From: Anaerostipes sp. 992a
GTDB lineage: Bacteria; Bacillota; Clostridia; Lachnospirales; Lachnospiraceae
Direction of reading: 5' to 3'
NCBI RefSeq assembly: GCF_001940245.1
Contig: NZ_MJIG01000004.1
Location: 930,001-994,000, forward strand
DNA: 64,000 nt
The notes below the pieces were generated by a model that saw only the letters and a list, made by a program, of their open reading frames with translations, had not been told where the DNA came from and did no database searches. Position numbers and translations under genes: made by a program. Below are positions 1 to 9,213 of this stretch, one piece after another. The stretch's first letter is position 1. Each line of letters begins with the position of its first letter.

Positions 1-198
1 CCGTTTCTTTGGTAGAATTTCTTTGCCATCCATGGAACAAAGAAGCAGCGTATCCTTTTCCTCTCCGATCGAAGTATTTAACTTCTGTCCCAGAAGCTGA
101 CAGATTTCTTCCATTGCCTGTCCCACCAGAAGCTCCTCATCCAGCAGGATATCCACATATTCATTCATCGAAATCACATACACCTCTACTAAAATCAT
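1..198 (-). CDS. EsaB/YukD-like ubiquitin-fold protein, copy 1 (3' end outside window)
   Basis: This is the first 66 codons of a small protein that starts at 198 (ATG behind an AGGAGG-type site) and runs off the left edge. It begins MILVEVYV and contains CSMDGKEILP. It aligns with the complete 82-aa protein at 25982-26230, which begins MILVEVYVAAMDE and has CSMDQKEILPEE. Both look like the ubiquitin-like EsaB/YukD family, a small cytoplasmic part of T7SSb systems. It follows the EspG-like gene with only a 2-nt gap, so it closes the first kinase-EssC-LytTR-EspG-like-EsaB module. Family assignment is by pattern and context. Confidence 0.7.
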   Translation of the reverse strand, partial: MILVEVYVISMNEYVDILLDEELLVGQAMEEICQLLGQKLNTSIGEEKDTLLLCSMDGKEILPKKR

Positions 199-200
199 TT

Positions 201-860
201 CTACCTCCTGTTACACCATTGATTCAGTCTTTTTTCACACCAGTCCTTTTGATAAGGAAGGATTTCCTCTGAGAAATCATGTTCCCAGGTCACCAAAACC
301 TCCATTCCCATCTCCTTTATGATCAGTCGTTCCATCTGTCTTCCATCTTCCACTTGCAAAAATCGGAGGATCGCACGGTCATACACCTTTTTTACCCTGC
401 TGCCTTCCTGCCCATCAGAAGCAGTTACTCCCTCTCGTTTTGGAAGATAGCCTTCCTCCCACAGATTGTTTAAGAATTCCTCTTTGGTAAGGAGCGTAAG
501 TCTCAGTCTTCCTCTCTGCCGCTTACTTTCCTCCACTAATACTATTTCCCCATACGAAAGATAATAAGACTGTCGCTCTCCTTCCTGCTCCGCCATGACA
601 CAATATGCTGAGTCCTTTAAAGCCTGTAGGATGACATCCATCGGCTCTGCAATGGCCACCTGCTCTTCACACCAGTCCACATATCCTTTTTGATACAGTC
701 CTGCCAGCACTCCATAGACTGCTTCCCTGGAAGTATCTCGAAGAAAAGATTCTCTTCGGTCAGACGATAACCCATACCATCGTCTCACTCCTTTGCCGGC
801 TAACAGCAGGTAGAATTCCTCTTCCTTCATATAAAAGCTTTTCCATCCATATGAATTCAT
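201..860 (-). CDS. T7SS-associated protein with EspG-like layout, copy 1
   Basis: This 219-aa cytoplasmic protein has no signal peptide or membrane segment. The start at 860 is chosen because its ATG overlaps the stop of the LytTR gene (ATGA), has GGAGG about 9 nt upstream, and matches the start of the paralogue at 26262-26918. Both paralogues begin with a helix and the motif LLAGKG, then Arg-Tyr/Trp-Trp-Tyr-Gly, an 'LYQKGYV' segment and alternating beta strands. The order resembles mycobacterial EspG, the chaperone for PE/PPE substrates. That link is inference from architecture; I do not recognise a named Firmicute family. The tight coupling to essC and lytTR argues for a role in the secretion system, perhaps substrate binding. 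Confidence 0.6.
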   Translation of the reverse strand: MNSYGWKSFYMKEEEFYLLLAGKGVRRWYGLSSDRRESFLRDTSREAVYGVLAGLYQKGYVDWCEEQVAIAEPMDVILQALKDSAYCVMAEQEGERQSYYLSYGEIVLVEESKRQRGRLRLTLLTKEEFLNNLWEEGYLPKREGVTASDGQEGSRVKKVYDRAILRFLQVEDGRQMERLIIKEMGMEVLVTWEHDFSEEILPYQKDWCEKRLNQWCNRR

Positions 861-1606
861 TGATCTCTTTCCTCCTCCGAAATGTTGCTGCAATTCATAT
901 ACGCTTTCATGTCCGCCTTATATTTTCTGGATAGTGGGACTGTAATCTCATCCTCTAAGTAAATCAGATTTTCAGATAATCGTACCTTGGTCACATAATT
1001 TTTATTAATGACAAAGCTTCTATGGCATCGTAGAAACTGCTTCGGCAGCTTTTTTATCATCTGCTCCATAGTCTCATATTTGCTATATTCCTCATCCTTT
1101 AACCGAATATAGATCTTCCTTCCCTTTACCTCAATATAATAAATCTTATCATATGGGATCCGAATCTTGCCCTGGCGATTTTCAATGATCATCACCTTTT
1201 CCATCTCTTCCTTTGTCCGTTCCCGATAAAGTGACTGAAAGAACTGGTTGACTACCTGCCTGCTCTGGGCTTCACTAAAAGGGCGAAGCAGCAGAGAAGC
1301 TGCCCGGATTTCAGGAGTCAGATATGCCATAGGAGAGATGGAGGCATCCGCGATCAACAAAAGCTCTGAATATTGATATCGGATTCTCAGATTCTTCGTC
1401 ATGGTAATTCCCTGTGGCATGGTAACCTCCTGAAATGCCACATCCAACAGTTCCTGCTTCTCTATATACTGTTTTGCTTCGTCTACACTGGCGGTCATCC
1501 TGATCTCCAGCTCATCGTTGGAGCAAAATGCTACCGAATCCTTGGAATGCTTTTTTAGCAGATCTCGCTCCTCCTGATTCTGATCACAGATTAGCATGGA
1601 TAGCAT
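857..1606 (-). CDS. LytTR transcription factor with altered receiver domain, copy 1
   Basis: This 249-aa regulator has a receiver-like N-terminus (about 1-120) and a LytTR DNA-binding domain (about 140-245, with 'FLRCHRSFVINKNYV'). The start at 1606 has AGGAGG 8 nt upstream and aligns with the start of the paralogue at 26924-27658; a GTG at 1615 overlaps the ribosome site itself. It overlaps the 3' end of essC by 23 nt. In the receiver, the position of the phosphoacceptor Asp is Glu60 (AFQEVTMP), whereas the paralogue keeps Asp60 (AFLDI). The switch Thr/Ser is Ala, and the usual Lys-Pro is Arg-Pro. It may therefore act without phosphorylation. It probably controls the T7SS operons. Confidence 0.85.
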   Translation of the reverse strand: MLSMLICDQNQEERDLLKKHSKDSVAFCSNDELEIRMTASVDEAKQYIEKQELLDVAFQEVTMPQGITMTKNLRIRYQYSELLLIADASISPMAYLTPEIRAASLLLRPFSEAQSRQVVNQFFQSLYRERTKEEMEKVMIIENRQGKIRIPYDKIYYIEVKGRKIYIRLKDEEYSKYETMEQMIKKLPKQFLRCHRSFVINKNYVTKVRLSENLIYLEDEITVPLSRKYKADMKAYMNCSNISEEERDQ

Positions 1607-4600
1607 CCTTTTCACCTCCTGTCACCAATGGTACTATGATTTTTTTCGTATTCTGCCATGTCTCCTGGTCAGAAATCTGTCCAATTCCCTTTGCTTCTCG
1701 TCTGGTCTGCTCCCGGAAGGAAAGATAATCAAAGGTAAGCACTGGGTTATCTGCCAGATTTCCGCCAAACTGAATTCCATTTTTATAAGAAGCAAAAAGC
1801 TCATACAGCGGATATCCCTGCACCTGGCTCTGCTGCTCTAAGGATAATTCACCGATAAAATAAATATGGTGCAGGCTTCCCTTTTCGATTACATTTTCTA
1901 AAAATCCTGTCATATCCCATTTTGCTTCGTATACATGGGAAATAAACCAGCTCATATCTGGAAGAAAGATAACATATGGTTCTTCTTTGCTCATATGGTT
2001 AAAAATTTCTTCTCTTCCATAGCCTTCCTGTATCAGCTGCTGCTTTTTCTGATTTCTCTTTACGATTTCTGGTATCAGTTCCTTGAAATAATCAAAGATC
2101 TCCTCTTCCTCCGTCAGATAAGTAAGCTCCGCATGACCCTTATATTCCTTCCATTCCTTCTTAGGACCATCGATGATGCAGATATGTCCATTCTTCTTCT
2201 GTGCTGCACGCAGACATGCCCGCATGTAATTGGTCTTTCCAGAGCCCCTGGTTCCCCAGATCATATAGCAGTAGGTATGAAGAAGGTCTATACTGTAGAT
2301 GGAAGCATCGGAAGTATCATATCCTACTGGAAGAAATCTCTGACTCCTTGCCAGCTGTTTCCATTCCTCTGCCTGTCCTAGCTGTTCCCAGGTAGGGTTT
2401 TGGGGAATTTCCGGAATTTGGGGAGCTTTCTTTCCCTTCCAGCAGACTGCCATATGATGACAATATGCCTGAATCTTTTCCAGACGTTCGTAATCATGTT
2501 TGGCATCTACGCATAAGGCCGTCTGGAATTCCAGCACCTGCTGCCCAACCAGTGCCAGTCCCCTTCCCTTGATGCCACGCTCTGGCATTAAGTCAAATGG
2601 CTGATGGAGCAGGTTGGCATAGGCATACTTATCCGGAAGATTCAGACAGAGTACCTGTCCCATAGTTTCCTCCAGACGAAGTGGAAGATCATTCATATGG
2701 AACCCATAGCCAGATACTACCAGATAAATGCCATAATGCATTCCCTCCTTTGCCAGACGAAGCAATGTTTCTTCATAGATGCCTCCCGTCTTTTCCTTCC
2801 ATGCTGCATATTCATCGATCAATAGGATAATGGCCGGCATAGCGGTTTTATGTACGCTCACATACTGTTCATAATTGCCGCCACCCATCTGTTTCTTTCT
2901 TTCTTCCAGCTTTCGCTTCAGCATGGAGAAGAGCCTGGACATCTTCTTCCTATCTTCTTCCGAAAGAATCCCTCCCACCTGTGGTGCTTCACCAAAGACA
3001 TTCATCATCCTGCTGTTGACATCAATCCCATAGAGATGGATTTCTTCCGGCGTATAGTCAGATATCAATGCGTACAGGATTGTCTGGATCATGGTACTTT
3101 TTCCTGATACCCCACTTCCACAAATGGCCAGATTGCCCTTCGTGAGGAAATCCAGATAGAGAGGTAGCTGTCTCTGATGCTTCGGATCATCCGCTTTTCC
3201 GATTGGGATTTTTCCCAATCCAGCGGTATCCTTTGACTGCCATGTTCCATTTAAGAATCTGACAGACCGATTTTCCCAAAGAGACTCCAACAAAATGTGG
3301 TCAGAAAGCACCGGCATCCACAACGGTGGTTGCTTTTCATAGCCGCCATCTTTCGCTGCCTTTATGATCCATTCCTTTACAACCTCTAACTGCGTCATTT
3401 CTGCTTCTCTTTGATCTTCGGTTAAAATCAGTGATTTTCTCCTGCCGTTCTTCTGCTCCACCTTGCCGTCTAACCGTAACAGCTTTGACACCCCGGTCGT
3501 CTCCTGCTCATGATCGGCTGTATAAATGGTCCCTGTAAACGCAGACTGAAACTGTTCATAAACCTCATCATTTCCCACCTGCAGATAGCCACAGCCCGGC
3601 TGGGTAATGGATACCGCGTCCGTCCTGTGAAGGACATCCATGCTGTCCCTGCGGTCCTGTACCCTTAAGCAGATACGGAATCTGGAATTGCTCCAGATAT
3701 GATCATCCACCAATCCTCCTGGCCTTTGGGTAGAAAGGATCAGATGCATCCCAAGGCTTCTTCCAACCTGAGCCACACTGATCAGCTCTTTTAAAAATTC
3801 CGGTGCTTCCTTTTTCAACTCTGCAAACTCATCGATGATGACCAGCAGATGGGGCATCGGTGTGGAAACCTGTCCTCTTTTATAAGATTTTCGATATTCA
3901 TCAATATGACTGACCCCGGCCTGGTAAAATAAGTGCTGTCTTCTCCGGTTCTCACTTTTTAAAGCAATCATGGCCCTCTGAATCTGATTGCCCGATAAGT
4001 TGGAGATCTGTCCCATCATATGTGGCAGGTTGCAAAAGTCGCTGCTCATTCCTCCGCCCTTAAAATCAATCAGGAAAAAACCAATCTCTTCTGGGCTATA
4101 TTGCAGTGCTAACGATAGGATCAGCGTTTTTAAAAGCTCTGTCTTACCAGAACCGGTGGTTCCTGCAATCAAGCCGTGGGGACCATGGTACTTTTCATGC
4201 AGATCCAGATAACAGATCCGCCCTCCGGCCTTTTGTCCTAACATTCCCCGAATGCTTTCATGGGCCCGGTTTTTGGCCCATAGATCTTGAATCTTTGCAT
4301 TTTTCATGGAAGAAGATTCCACCATCTCTAAAAGGCTTACACTAGCTGGAAGCGTTCCGCCCATTTCTGTCTCAGGCACCCGAATCCGTAAGATGCTCTG
4401 CACAAACTTAAGCAATGCTCCTTCTTCCACCTGGTCAAAGGCAATTGGAATTCCTTCCTCCTTACGCTCTGCTACATCATACATACCGCAAAAGATCTCG
4501 TCATTCTCGATGACCAATTCACAGCGGTTTGGCAATTCTTCATAACGCTCTGCCAGAAAGATGGTCGTCAGACCAACTGCTTCCGGCTCATCGAACACAT

Positions 4601-6239
4601 ATTTTGCCAAAAGCTCTTCTTCTAGCATAGAGCTGTCAGTTACAAAAAGTACATAATAGGGCTTTTTCTTTTCTGCTTTTTGCTCAGCTTCTAAACTTCG
4701 CGTGCGAAAGATCTGGGTCAATTCATAAAAAACATCTTTCGCCTCTTCCTGTCCGGAAGCAAGGAACCGAATCTTCTTATCCTCAGACCATACATGGGGC
4801 AACCATTTGGCAAAATGTAATGCTTCCCATTCTTGCACTAATTCCCCATGGTAAAAAAATCCCATCTTCACATCTGTATAACAATGGTTGACTGCAATCT
4901 GTGCTGCGATGGTCCTTGCCACCGCAAGTGCTCCCATCCTTCCTTCTCCACCGATCATTCCGATCCGATGATATCTGCCAAGATCTAGGGTAATGGGCAC
5001 CTGTTTCAGAGTCTGATACTGTTTCCTGATGCGTGCCGGTCCGCTTAAAGGGGAATCTTTTTGATCAGGAAAACCGTCCTCTTCCATCTCTATCGCTACC
5101 TGAAATGGCAGATCTCCCACTCCCAATCTATGAACCAGAAAGTCCTTCTGCATAGGATTTCGATTCCACAAGGTTCCTTCCTGCTCACCGCTACAAATAC
5201 CATACATGGCAGAAGGATACCGTTCTTCTAAGATTTCCTGATTCTTTTTGTATTGTTCTCTGATTTCCGTTTCTTTGTCCATGAAATACTGTCGGTACAT
5301 CCGTTTTCGCTTCTCATAACCATATAGGTACCACAGACTCATACAAAGCATGACACTCCCCATTAATCCCATTCCCACAGACCAGAATATAGATGAGAAT
5401 TGCCCCGTCATAAAAATCATGCCAAATATCAAAGTCATCAGCATAAACATCATAGGAATCTCTGCCCCTTGCTCCTTCTGATCAGAAAAGCCATGGATGA
5501 TGATTGGCTCCTCATACAATCTTCGATATCGTCTGGGTGCCCTGTGATAGATTCTCTTGCTCTGATTCTGCCTTTTCCGCTCTGTCAGGTAGGTCGTCAT
5601 ATCCTCATTCTCCGTATACTCACCAAGCTTATCCCGATGAAGTCCAAGAAGATTCTCATTTTTATCAATGGCTAAAATTCCATCCAGAAATACCATATGT
5701 AGGCCCATGATATTGATATAGTCTCCAAATGCTAATCTGGTCTGTGTGTCAATCCTTTTCGAATTCACATAAGTACCATTGGGACTGTCATTGATGATCC
5801 AAAAACATCCATCCCTCTGCTCCAATATGGCATGCTGATCGGATACCATATGCTTATAGTCATAGCAAATATCCGCCTTCTGCCCTTTTCCCACCACAAG
5901 CTTTTTCGCTTTTCGAATGTCATACTTCTCATAAGAACGAAATTCTTTTGATATCTCTTTTATGATCAGCGAAATTCTCTCATGATTTCCACATTCTAAG
6001 AAGAATACGTCCTGATCCTTCAACACCTCTCCCACATAATGACTACCATCCTCATTCGTGATCCAGTAATGAAGATCTGATCGGATCCTCCACTGTCCCT
6101 GTAATACCTCCAATCGTAAAACCAGATCCTCCAGTAGCCCAAACTCACTTTTTCCCAATAAGATGGTCTCATCTGCATTTTCCACCGAAGGCAACCGATA
6201 TTCCTTAAACACTTTTTTACTATAAACCGCTATGATCAT
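1584..6239 (-). CDS. essC: EssC-type T7SS ATPase with FHA domain, copy 1
   Basis: This ~1551-aa membrane ATPase is the motor of a T7SSb system. In order it has an N-terminal beta-rich part, an FHA domain (about 113-185; GKGQKADI, SDQHA, NGTYVNS), two membrane helices (about 260-306), and three FtsK/SpoIIIE ATPase modules. Walker A motifs are GTTGSGKT (about 693), GSGVSGKS (about 1043) and GTRGSGKT (about 1327). Walker B of module 1 is VIIDEFAEL and of module 2 is LLIDEY. All three P-loops look intact, unlike copy 2. The start at 6239 (MIIAVYS) matches copy 2 (MSIVISVYS) and has AAGGAG upstream; an in-frame ATG at 6260 has no good ribosome site. It follows the kinase gene by 23 nt and overlaps lytTR. 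Confidence 0.93.
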   Translation of the reverse strand: MIIAVYSKKVFKEYRLPSVENADETILLGKSEFGLLEDLVLRLEVLQGQWRIRSDLHYWITNEDGSHYVGEVLKDQDVFFLECGNHERISLIIKEISKEFRSYEKYDIRKAKKLVVGKGQKADICYDYKHMVSDQHAILEQRDGCFWIINDSPNGTYVNSKRIDTQTRLAFGDYINIMGLHMVFLDGILAIDKNENLLGLHRDKLGEYTENEDMTTYLTERKRQNQSKRIYHRAPRRYRRLYEEPIIIHGFSDQKEQGAEIPMMFMLMTLIFGMIFMTGQFSSIFWSVGMGLMGSVMLCMSLWYLYGYEKRKRMYRQYFMDKETEIREQYKKNQEILEERYPSAMYGICSGEQEGTLWNRNPMQKDFLVHRLGVGDLPFQVAIEMEEDGFPDQKDSPLSGPARIRKQYQTLKQVPITLDLGRYHRIGMIGGEGRMGALAVARTIAAQIAVNHCYTDVKMGFFYHGELVQEWEALHFAKWLPHVWSEDKKIRFLASGQEEAKDVFYELTQIFRTRSLEAEQKAEKKKPYYVLFVTDSSMLEEELLAKYVFDEPEAVGLTTIFLAERYEELPNRCELVIENDEIFCGMYDVAERKEEGIPIAFDQVEEGALLKFVQSILRIRVPETEMGGTLPASVSLLEMVESSSMKNAKIQDLWAKNRAHESIRGMLGQKAGGRICYLDLHEKYHGPHGLIAGTTGSGKTELLKTLILSLALQYSPEEIGFFLIDFKGGGMSSDFCNLPHMMGQISNLSGNQIQRAMIALKSENRRRQHLFYQAGVSHIDEYRKSYKRGQVSTPMPHLLVIIDEFAELKKEAPEFLKELISVAQVGRSLGMHLILSTQRPGGLVDDHIWSNSRFRICLRVQDRRDSMDVLHRTDAVSITQPGCGYLQVGNDEVYEQFQSAFTGTIYTADHEQETTGVSKLLRLDGKVEQKNGRRKSLILTEDQREAEMTQLEVVKEWIIKAAKDGGYEKQPPLWMPVLSDHILLESLWENRSVRFLNGTWQSKDTAGLGKIPIGKADDPKHQRQLPLYLDFLTKGNLAICGSGVSGKSTMIQTILYALISDYTPEEIHLYGIDVNSRMMNVFGEAPQVGGILSEEDRKKMSRLFSMLKRKLEERKKQMGGGNYEQYVSVHKTAMPAIILLIDEYAAWKEKTGGIYEETLLRLAKEGMHYGIYLVVSGYGFHMNDLPLRLEETMGQVLCLNLPDKYAYANLLHQPFDLMPERGIKGRGLALVGQQVLEFQTALCVDAKHDYERLEKIQAYCHHMAVCWKGKKAPQIPEIPQNPTWEQLGQAEEWKQLARSQRFLPVGYDTSDASIYSIDLLHTYCYMIWGTRGSGKTNYMRACLRAAQKKNGHICIIDGPKKEWKEYKGHAELTYLTEEEEIFDYFKELIPEIVKRNQKKQQLIQEGYGREEIFNHMSKEEPYVIFLPDMSWFISHVYEAKWDMTGFLENVIEKGSLHHIYFIGELSLEQQSQVQGYPLYELFASYKNGIQFGGNLADNPVLTFDYLSFREQTRREAKGIGQISDQETWQNTKKIIVPLVTGGEKDAIHANL

Positions 6240-6262
6240 ACCCACCTGATACTCCTTCATCC

Positions 6263-7597
6263 TTAATTTACGATTTCCCAGGATTCCCAGCTGTCAATTT
6301 CCTCTTCCATCGTATTTTCCTGATATTTTTCTTTCACTGTCTGGTAAAAAATCGCTCCACCGATGACTACTGTCAAAAGCAACACAATCCATACCATTTT
6401 CTTCTTGCGAAAAAACCGATTTCGGATTGTACCTTTTGGTTGGAAATCTCCTTCTGCTTCGGCCCTCTGCCTGTTTCCCAGCTGCTTTTGTGTCGGTTCC
6501 TGTCCATAAGATTCCTCTTCGTCTCTTGGAAAGAGATACACTGTCTCATTCTGTTTTTCCTCTTGCTCAAGCTCTCCAAGCGGCCGCTCCAGGCTTTGGT
6601 CTGCACTGTTTTCATCCACATCTGCCGGCAGCAATTCTTCCTCCAGTGCGACTGCCAGTTCTTCCTTTCTTCCATATAATAAGTATTCCAGGTCCTCTCT
6701 CATCCTGGCTGCACTTTGATATCGTTCCTCCGGATTGTATGCACAGGCTTTTTCTACGATTTCCTTTAGCTCCTTTGGACCATTGCATGGAGCAGGAATC
6801 CTTTGTCCTCCCATTCGAAGATCGATAGCCTGATTTCTGTCTGAATAATGAATATTCTCTGGATATGGCGGAAGAAATGGAGTCCGGTTATGATTTAAGA
6901 ACCGATATAAAACGATTCCCAGAGAATAGATATCCCCTCGAAAGTCACAATTTCTTCCCAGATAGACCTCCGGTGCCATATAAGTATAGGTTCCTTTCTT
7001 ACTAAGCAGGGAGACGGTCTTTTCCATCCGCCTTGCAATCCCAAAGTCCCCTAGCTTAAAGTGCCCCATATGGGAGACGAAGATATTCTCCGGTTTGATA
7101 TCCCGGTGGATGATCTGGTGCTGCTGACACGTTTCCAATGCCCGGCACAGATCGATTCCCAGCTGAATCACACGTTCAACAGTCATAGGATGCTTCTTTC
7201 GGTCATCAAACAGCGGCACCAGTAATTCCATACGGATATAGATGTCCCATTCTATGGTTCCTTCGCGGGCTACTATGGCATGATCTTCGTAGCTTACAAT
7301 GTGGGAATTTCCTTTTAATCTGGACATGAAAGAAACCTCTTCGGCGATATCCCTGGCAATGGCATGAAAATATTCTCTGACACTTTCCCGACTCATGCCA
7401 TCATTTTCAACAGACTGGATTTCCTCCCGACTTTGTGGAATGGTAATCACCTTTAAGGCTGCCTCGTAACAACGGTCAAAGGCATCCCTTTTTGTAATCT
7501 TATATACCTTTCCATAAGACCCCTTTCCAATCAATCCCTGAATCTTCCATCCGTTCCATATGCGATTTAAATCTCTTTGTATCTGTTCTCCATTCAT
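6263..7597 (-). CDS. Membrane Ser/Thr protein kinase without PASTA domains
   Basis: This 444-aa Hanks-type kinase looks active: glycine loop GKGSYGKV (24-31), Lys49 in AALKV, catalytic HRDIKPEN and DFG are all present. A linker rich in Gln and Glu leads to one membrane helix (about 399-420, WIVLLLTVVIGGAIF) and a short outside tail of about 25 residues ending ESWEIVN. Unlike the other three kinases here it has no PASTA repeats. It lies directly upstream of essC, the place EssB (a pseudokinase with one membrane helix) occupies in staphylococcal systems, so it may replace EssB; that is inference. It is fourth in a cotranscribed series beginning at 14172. Confidence 0.9.
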   Translation of the reverse strand: MNGEQIQRDLNRIWNGWKIQGLIGKGSYGKVYKITKRDAFDRCYEAALKVITIPQSREEIQSVENDGMSRESVREYFHAIARDIAEEVSFMSRLKGNSHIVSYEDHAIVAREGTIEWDIYIRMELLVPLFDDRKKHPMTVERVIQLGIDLCRALETCQQHQIIHRDIKPENIFVSHMGHFKLGDFGIARRMEKTVSLLSKKGTYTYMAPEVYLGRNCDFRGDIYSLGIVLYRFLNHNRTPFLPPYPENIHYSDRNQAIDLRMGGQRIPAPCNGPKELKEIVEKACAYNPEERYQSAARMREDLEYLLYGRKEELAVALEEELLPADVDENSADQSLERPLGELEQEEKQNETVYLFPRDEEESYGQEPTQKQLGNRQRAEAEGDFQPKGTIRNRFFRKKKMVWIVLLLTVVIGGAIFYQTVKEKYQENTMEEEIDSWESWEIVN

Positions 7598-7622
7598 TCC
7601 AAACTCTCTTCTGCATGTATGA

Positions 7623-9200
7623 TTATTTTACTTTTGTTGATCTGATGCTGCTAAACGCTCCATAATATCTGGTCTTTCCTACCGTTTTGTAAGAACGAAT
7701 CTTTACATAATAGGTCTTCTTACTTGTACAGCCAGACACAGTCTGAGAAGTTACATTTCTTCCGTAAAAACGACTTTTGGTATACTTGCTGAAATCTTTT
7801 TTCGTAGATACATAAACCTGATATCCAGTTACTGTCGAATCTTTTTTCCACGTAAACTTTATCTTCTTTTTTGACGGCGATGCCAATGACTTTAAAATCA
7901 TCTTCTTTGGTATCACTTTTATCGTAACTTTCTTCGATGCCTCCAGATACTCATCGGTTTCCCCTGCTTTGATCGTAATTGTTGCTGTTCCATACCCTTT
8001 TATGGTGACTTTCCCATTCGAAGAAACAGTCGCAATCTTTTTGTTACTACTTGTATAAGTTAATTTCCCGTTCCCAGTGGTTTTGGCTCCAAGGGAAAAT
8101 GCCTTACTTCCATAAGTCTTCGTATACTTAGAAGTGGCATTGATGGTTTGCTTACTTCTGGCTTCATACGGTTTCCATACTAGTTCACCGCCATAATCCT
8201 TTCTTCTTGTGGCTGTGTCCTGATTATCCCTCTTGGAATAATACACTGTCCCATGAACACCCGAAAAAGCATCTGATTCTATTTTCGGAATCTTCCCTTT
8301 AAAATAAATCTTTTCCAGATTGGAACATTCATAAAAAGCATTTGCTCCAATGGATGTTACCTCTTTCGGAAATATAATAGAAGAAAGCTCACTCTCATAG
8401 GCTGCTTCTGATTCAACATCTGTAGTTCCCTTCCGCACAACCACCTCTCCTGTCTTTATTCTGGATATTCCAACCAAACTTGAGGATTGCTTTCGATAGA
8501 CAACTCCATCTTCCATCGTAAAATACGGATGATCCTCACTCAAGGTAAAGGAACATACAATTTTAGCAAAATGGTCTACGTACGCCTTTCCCAGATCCAC
8601 ATTTTTAAGATACGGATGATATTGAAATCGAATCCCATCTATATAAATCACCTCATCTGATGGATAATAGACCGTTGCTTTCTTTGATATCGGATACAAA
8701 TATAACTCATATCCATCTTTCCCTTCCCCTGTAATCGAATCTTCCATATGTATCTTTTTTAATAATGTACCTTTTTCCCCACGAAAAATCGGATTTTCCT
8801 CTTCTACTGTAACAGATTTCAGCATAAACAAGGAGTTGTCTTCAAAAGTGGTGCAGGTAGACGGCAGATGAAGCTCCTCAATTCCTGTATCTGTCAATGC
8901 ATCCTGATAAATTGCTTTCAGTCCTTCTGGAAGTTTGATACTCGTAAGAGAATCGCAACGATAAAAAGCAGATTCTCCTATGGCCACCACCTTTCTTCCA
9001 TTTACCTCCTGCGGAATCACAACCTCCGTTGGTTCTCCCTGATATCCACTGACAACAGCTTCTCCATCCTCTATATGATATACAATATTATCTTCTACAT
9101 ATTGCTGCTCTGTTTTGTTCTCTGCTCCCAATATGGAAGTACCATTCAAAACGATCCACAGCAATATAATCACGATCAGTGCTGCTCGATACTTTTTCAT
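7623..9200 (-). CDS. Secreted BspA-like leucine-rich-repeat protein with Ig-like and FN3 domains
   Basis: This 525-aa protein has a signal peptide (residues 1-25, hydrophobic IVIILLWIVLNG). It then has LRR_5 (BspA-type) repeats of the form 'IGESAFYRCDSLTSIKLP', a bacterial Ig-like domain (about 345-430) and a C-terminal fibronectin type III domain (about 435-525). It has no sortase motif or membrane anchor. The Ig and FN3 parts are nearly the same as those of the upstream gene at 9214-12174, pointing to gene duplication with loss of repeats. BspA-like proteins are surface adhesins in other bacteria. It sits inside a T7SS kinase/essC operon, 13 nt after its paralogue. Confidence 0.85.
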   Translation of the reverse strand: MKKYRAALIVIILLWIVLNGTSILGAENKTEQQYVEDNIVYHIEDGEAVVSGYQGEPTEVVIPQEVNGRKVVAIGESAFYRCDSLTSIKLPEGLKAIYQDALTDTGIEELHLPSTCTTFEDNSLFMLKSVTVEEENPIFRGEKGTLLKKIHMEDSITGEGKDGYELYLYPISKKATVYYPSDEVIYIDGIRFQYHPYLKNVDLGKAYVDHFAKIVCSFTLSEDHPYFTMEDGVVYRKQSSSLVGISRIKTGEVVVRKGTTDVESEAAYESELSSIIFPKEVTSIGANAFYECSNLEKIYFKGKIPKIESDAFSGVHGTVYYSKRDNQDTATRRKDYGGELVWKPYEARSKQTINATSKYTKTYGSKAFSLGAKTTGNGKLTYTSSNKKIATVSSNGKVTIKGYGTATITIKAGETDEYLEASKKVTIKVIPKKMILKSLASPSKKKIKFTWKKDSTVTGYQVYVSTKKDFSKYTKSRFYGRNVTSQTVSGCTSKKTYYVKIRSYKTVGKTRYYGAFSSIRSTKVK

Positions 9201-9213
9201 GCTCTCTTTTTCC

